NCBI GenBank assembly: GCA_022749755.1
Contig: CM040451.1
Location: 1,674,001 to 1,738,000 of the forward strand
Direction of reading: 5' to 3'
Origin: Azadirachta indica
Lineage: Eukaryota; Streptophyta; Magnoliopsida; Sapindales; Meliaceae
DNA: 64,000 nucleotides
In this document: positions 59,121 to 64,000 of the stretch, piece by piece
Position numbering within the stretch: the first letter of the stretch is position 1
How the letters are laid out: every line of letters starts with the position of its first letter
Program-made: the position numbers and the translations under genes
Notes under the pieces: model-generated
What the model was told of the DNA's origin: nothing
The model's database searches: none
The model's input: only the letters and a program-made list of their open reading frames with translations

Positions 59121-59192
59121 TGAACCCGACGTGAATCGAACACGCAACCTTCTGATCTGGAGTCAGACGCGCTACCATTGCGCCACGGATCC
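59121..59192 (-). tRNA. trnW-CCA: tRNA-Trp (CCA)
   Basis: The 72-nt cloverleaf reads 5'-GGATCCG acceptor (pairing with CGGGTTC, two G-U pairs), D-arm GCGC...GCGC, anticodon arm TCTGA-CTCCAGA-TCAGA with anticodon CCA, T-arm GCGTG-TTCGATT-CACGT and discriminator A. It has no intron. It decodes UGG in cytosolic translation. On the minus strand a CAA start motif lies 4 bases upstream (59196-59198), a TATATAT-like element lies ~30 bases upstream (59217-59229), and T4 runs lie ~8 and ~15 bases downstream. These are the usual marks of an active plant Pol III tRNA gene. Confidence 0.95.
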
Positions 59193-59216
59193 ACCTTGAC
59201 TAATGTGCACGCAACA

Positions 59217-59229
59217 TAATATATATTTA
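59217..59229 (-). promoter_or_regulatory. Upstream TATA-like element of tRNA-Trp
   Basis: Minus-strand AAATATATATTAT about 25-37 bases before the mature 5' end, together with the CAA at 59196-59198. Plant tRNA genes commonly carry both. Confidence 0.55.
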
Positions 59230-62200
59230 ATTAAACTTTATGACAAAAAAATTATTAAAATACATTCTTGAAATTTAGCAAAAGCAGTGTATACTCGAAC
59301 AAAATCTGTTTGCTGAACAAGAAAATGCTGGGAAGTAACCAAATCCAAAAAGAATTCAAACAATCTTCTGCTTAATCTGTTTTCGTTTTGGTCCAACACA
59401 AAATCCCAAGAACAAAGGCAACTACAATCATCAACTCTATCTCTAACTCTACAACAAACCCCTAAATCATCATTTCCCTTCTGCAACAACAAAAACACTA
59501 TTAATTCATTCACAAAACAAGAAACACCTCTTCAGTCAAACCCTAATGTCACAGACCATGATAGTCTATATAACTCTAGATACTAAACTAAAAAGATCTC
59601 TTCTTTCTTCTGAAAACACACAAAACAAAAACAAAAACACAACTTACCCTTTTTGTTCTTCTCATTAATTACCCAACTTAACACCTCCCTCGGGCCCAGA
59701 AAACACTTTAATGTTGTGGGTATTGCGAATGGAACACTGGAAAAAGCCATGAAAAGGATGTTCATTGCTGCACGCTTATCTGAATCTTCAACGCCCGAAT
59801 ATATTAAATACAAACAGAAAAAAAAAAAAAAAAAACGCTTTTGAAAAACGAAGAAAAAGCGAAAACAAAACATGGATCAGAGATTTTTTTTATTAAAAAA
59901 AAAAAAAGATAATATTAATGAAGTGGAGACTGTAAAGCTAAGGTGAGAAAAGACTATTTTTCGGCTTTTCCCTACATCTTTTCTCTCGACGCGGGCCGGT
60001 TTCCTTTAATTTTTGCTAGCTCCCCACCAAAAGATCCACAACAAAAGATACTGAAATATCATGCAAATTTTATTAAACGTTAACACAAATTAAACAATGA
60101 ATATTGCATTTACATCATATGAAACATTATTTTTTAATATCACAAATTATATTTATAATTTATAAATATTACATAAAACATTTATTAAAATTGAGAGTTT
60201 AAATTTAATCTACCGTCTATATTATTCTTTGATCAGTTTTAGTACAATGTTGTTCACGAAAATCTATATTTAATATAGATACAACTTGCATTCACTTAAT
60301 TTTAAAAAACAAAAAAAATTCTCTAACTCTTTGATGGTAATCAAATTTAATTTGCTGTCGCCCCTAGAAATTTACACCAATAAAATTTATATTATCTACA
60401 CTTAATTTTTTTTTAAAAAAAATTGAGTAGTCTAAAATTTTTAAATTTAACTTGATTTAATTTTTTAAAAGAAAATTAATCTTCACTTATAATTAAAAGA
60501 AATTAAATTTCTACCTTTTTTTAAATATAATTATAATTATAAAAAAATATTAATTTAAATCCTGACATATGATGTTTCTAGTTAAATGTTAACATAATTA
60601 TAGTTATATTTTGAGTTGTAAAATTTTTATGTTAATTATATTCGAGATACTTTTGATAATATTAAAATATAAATATATTTTAAATCATTCGAATTATATT
60701 TTTTTATTATTTACACTTTAAAAAAAAGATACATTTGTAACAATTAATTTTCATGAATCTGAAATATGTAAAATTAATTGCTAATATAATTTGCATAATA
60801 TTTTATTTATATATAACATTATTATGACATTTGTGTAGAGACAGAAAAACAAAGATAAAGAGAGCACGAGGCTCGAAAAGACAGTAGCTGGCTTTTCCAC
60901 TCTTCTTAGCTTTAAAAGTTGAAACGTCTCGAATTTCAAACGCTGATAAAGCCCTGCCCCCCTATCCACCTCGGCCCAAGCTCTATTAACCCTACCCCAG
61001 CCATTTTATAAAATGTGGGCTCCACATAATTTTTCTTATTTTTTTATTTATGTATGGTATATGTGTATGTGATGTATCATCATCATCATCCCCATCCATC
61101 GTGTGCTACGGTTACAATACGACAGCCGTCGTCGTGGGTGTTTAAGTTTTTACATCTATACAACATCGTATCCAAGCTGTTTAATGGGGAAGGACGTGGG
61201 GCCCCGGTACAATGAGTGTGATGTTTTCTGATTGGTCAGAAAGTGTAGAGCGTGTAGGACCCACCTTTTAGAGCTGTAAAATCGTAATGCGGCCGTTACG
61301 TTACCATGTACGACGACTTTGAATTTTTGATTTCTAATAAAATAAATGCTAATATTTAAAATAAATTAATATGATAATATCTTTGATTAAATGATTAAGA
61401 GTAATTTTACAGTATAGTCGACGACGGAAATTTTCATTTTCTAGAAGATTATTGAATTTAATCCAATAATTAATTGAAATTAGGGGATTTTACTGTAACT
61501 CTAGTCAATGATTAATGTAAGTTTTCAACAATGTAATATTTTAAAATATTTATGAAATTTATGTAATCACATAAATTTGCCTAAAAATGATTACGAAAAG
61601 ACCATAAGAAAATATATACAAATTAAAAGGACAATATGGGAAACATAATAATTATGAAAAGACATAAATTGATGGGCAAAAAAATTTTAAAAAATTTAAA
61701 AAAAAAAAAGTCAAGTGTCAGTTAAAAGAGACAAAACCCAGAGCTTCTTAATTATAATAATGTAAGAAGATAAATGCAAGTAAGTGCGCAGAATAGACCG
61801 GCATACGAAATTGTCTGTACAGAACAGCACATCATCCGGCTCAGTCTGGTCTCACAAACTCACCAGACGGACCCAATCAAAGCGGCACGGCTTTTTTTAA
61901 GAGAATGATGTGACCACTGGGGCTGTAAAAATAAATAGATGAATTAATTAAATTTAATTTAAATATTGCGTCATATTGATTGACTGAAAGTGAAAACCGT
62001 AAATGTAAGAGGAGGCGTGCTCTGTAAAAAACTGCAATGGGGGAGATTCGGGTGGGCCCACAACCAGATCTGTATCAACAGAATTAACGATTTCATCCTG
62101 TGGTCCACTTTTTATGTCACATCTTGTTTACTTTCCTCCAAATATATATATATTTTTAATTTTTACTTTGTTTTTTTCGATTTGACTTAGTTAGACAATC

Positions 62201-63140
62201 GTCAGTGTACAAATTTTGGATTTTTTAGTTTAATTTATTTATTATTTTATTATTCAAGCTAAAAATAAATTAACCGTTACAAACCGGCTAAATTAATAAG
62301 CAATTCTCTCTATTTTGCAAGTTAATAGTATTCAAAATTAGAGAAAGTACAGGGTTAAAATGTATTTAAGTTATAATCCACCTTTTAAATTTTTTTAAAA
62401 AATAAAGATAAGTTAAATTTATTGACGTATAATTGTTATTTTTACAAAATAAAATAACTCTTTATTTATGTAAAATCTATCTCTTTCATAATTATAACCA
62501 TTGAGTTTCGTAAATTTTTAACTTAATATTGGTAAATTGTATATGTAATATAATATTAAAAAAAATTATCTATTGAACAAATTATTCTCTGCTGTTTCTA
62601 ATCGGCTAACTAGACATTCGTGAAAAATTTATAGGCATTAGAGTATAATTATTAATGTTATTACTAGCTTTCACCTAACTCCTAGAATATATTTAGTATT
62701 GTTAATTTTTTACTTAATTTTAAAATAAAAATTAATAAAGTGTTTGGTAAACACCAATTATTAATATAATTAGAATCTGTATATTTTTTTATTGTTATCA
62801 CCAGCTTTCATCTAACACTAAGAATACATTTAGTATTGTTAATTTTTATTTAATTTTAAATTAAAAATTAAGAAACTATTTTGTAATCGCCAATTATTCA
62901 TAAAAATTAGAATCTGTTCGTTTTTTTACTTTAGTATTCAACAATGTGAATATACTTGTTTAGTTAAAAAATATTATTTCTAAAATTGAGAAATGTATCT
63001 ATCCCTTAAATTAAAATTAACAATTCTAATTAATGTTAAATAAATAATAAATTAACAAATATAAACATTTTGATTACTTATTTTAAAAGCATTTATAATT
63101 TAATTAGTATTATGATTGATTTTTATAACAACACATAGTT
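59230..63140. other. Intergenic region, no recognised gene
   Basis: Open frames here (59238-59513, 59583-59873, 60781-60969, 61990-62190) show no domain. A telo-box-like AAACCCTAA at 59537-59545 and GC-richer patches at about 60840-61000, 61085-61320 and 61785-61900 could belong to a promoter or untranslated leader of a gene outside the window. A TCA microsatellite lies at 61077-61090. Confidence 0.5.
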
Positions 63141-63149
63141 ACATATAGA

Positions 63150-63600
63150 AATGGGCACAGTTCAGGTCGGTTTGAATTTTTAAAAAAACGGACTGGACCT
63201 GAAAATTTTAAGTTTCAAAATTTTGAAACTGAACTGGACCGAATAGGAAGAAACAACCGAACCATATCGGACCGATTACATATTAGAATTGGATTAAAAT
63301 CGTACCGATCGGTTCGGTTTTTAGATAAATTTATTATTTTTTTAAAAAAATTTTAGTGTATCAACTAATATCGTTTTATGGAAATATAATAAAATGACAT
63401 CATTTATATAAAAATATTAAAAATAATAAATCTGGTTCGATCCGAGTTTTTTTGGATTAAAACCGAAATCGAACTAAAAATTTTAGATTTTTTTATTTTG
63501 AGAATTGAAACCGAACCAAATTGTATAAAATATCAGACCGAACCTATCAATTCCGGTTCGATCCAATTCGATCTGCTTTTTTTGTTCGGTCCTAATTATA
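63150..63600. repeat. CGGTTCGGTTT-rich dispersed repeat
   Basis: Motifs such as cggttcggtt, gaaccgaacc and tcggttcg recur on both strands through ~450 bp, for example 'cgtaccgatcggttcggttt' and 'ttccggttcgatccaattcg'. Such segments are common in dispersed non-autonomous plant transposons (often hAT-like). No terminal repeats were fixed. The final 400 bp has no recognised gene. Confidence 0.5.
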
Positions 63601-64000
63601 TACTAAATTACCTTAATGCTCCTACGTATATATCTATCTTAAATTACGAATTATAAGCATTTTATTTATGTATTTCACTATTTATTTTTAAAATTATTTA
63701 TTAAATTTAATTAATATTACAGGTAGTTTTTAAATTAACACATAATTATATATTGATTATATAATAAATTAATGTAAAAATTAGAAAACCAGATTTGAAT
63801 AAACTAGGGGCGAGTCTAATCGGCCAACATCATAGCCTAAATGTAACAGAGTTTGAGATTTTGTCTCTTGATGTAAAAGTCAATTTATTCCATTTGAAAA
63901 TTTTATGTTTCATAAAGCAAAGCCCTAAATTGAGTCAAAATTAAAACAATAATCAATTTAGTCCTTTAGGTACATTATTGTGGATGCACCAAGTTTCAAA

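Larger units (their letters stand above)
58475..59192. repeat. Segmental duplication, copy 2
   Basis: Direct-orientation counterpart of 56340-56955, about 2.2 kb downstream. It contains the intact tRNA and an extra internal repeat near 59050-59095 (a second 'atcgtctttt-ataatttatcca'). Confidence 0.8.

Noticed and set aside
59583..59873. Minus-strand 96-codon frame as a gene
   Set aside because: It is dominated by Phe/Lys runs from T- and A-rich tracts, with no domain or splice context.
63150..63600. CGGTTCGG-rich segment as a regulatory cluster
   Set aside because: This sequence type is a widespread dispersed plant repeat and there is no adjacent gene in the window.

Overview
The window is nuclear DNA of a flowering plant, most likely a dicot. 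It is very AT-rich, has plant-type introns, Mutator-like (MULE) and Ty3/Gypsy transposon debris, degenerate organelle-derived DNA, a plant tRNA-Trp and a 100-base run of N (47131-47230). The species cannot be fixed from the sequence. Genes are sparse. The only apparently intact ones are a three-exon KxDL-motif gene (KXD1-like, 43623-46539, +) and a tRNA-Trp(CCA) gene (59121-59192, -). Every other protein match is a fragment or a pseudogene.

Layout. 1-8.2 kb: two related blocks of a composite repeat with 220-bp tandem units, foldback pairs and two nested insertions, each flanked by a perfect 9-bp target duplication. 8.6-9.2 kb: a DUF295/F-box-like pseudogene (-). 9.6-12.1 kb: a deleted MULE with ~120-bp terminal inverted repeats, a transposase zinc-knuckle remnant and a dense array of GATCGAAAC motifs. 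13.9-21.9 kb: a decayed Ty3/Gypsy element on the minus strand (LTR, PBS, gag, protease, RT, integrase), with an internal inversion in RT and an oppositely oriented extra ORF. 21.9-24.2 kb: organelle-derived DNA (23S-type rRNA fragment, nad5 fragment). 25.6-27.2 and 33-42.8 kb: more copies of the composite repeat, with a 1.85-kb near-complete palindrome (38108-39953). 28.9-31.9 kb: an ABCF-type ATPase pseudogene carrying a ~780-bp insertion copied from KXD1 intron 1-exon 2-intron 2. 47.2-50.1 kb: a MULE transposase C-terminus beside an antisense GRF zinc-finger pseudogene. 50-56 kb: further hairpin modules and tandem repeats. 56.3-59.2 kb: a duplication holding one decayed and one intact tRNA-Trp. 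59.2-64 kb: no recognisable gene.

The most unusual signal is a short structured repeat found at least 19 times. Read on one strand it has a hairpin built on CCAAACC...GGTTTGG, then GGGTTCGAGC, then a variable spacer, and it ends in an 18-nt palindrome AGGTATTYTAAAATACCT usually followed by a T-run. It occurs singly, in tandem blocks and as head-to-head pairs, and it keeps one polarity left of KXD1 and the opposite polarity right of it. I do not recognise the family. All repeat relationships were found by eye, so boundaries are approximate unless a target duplication fixes them.
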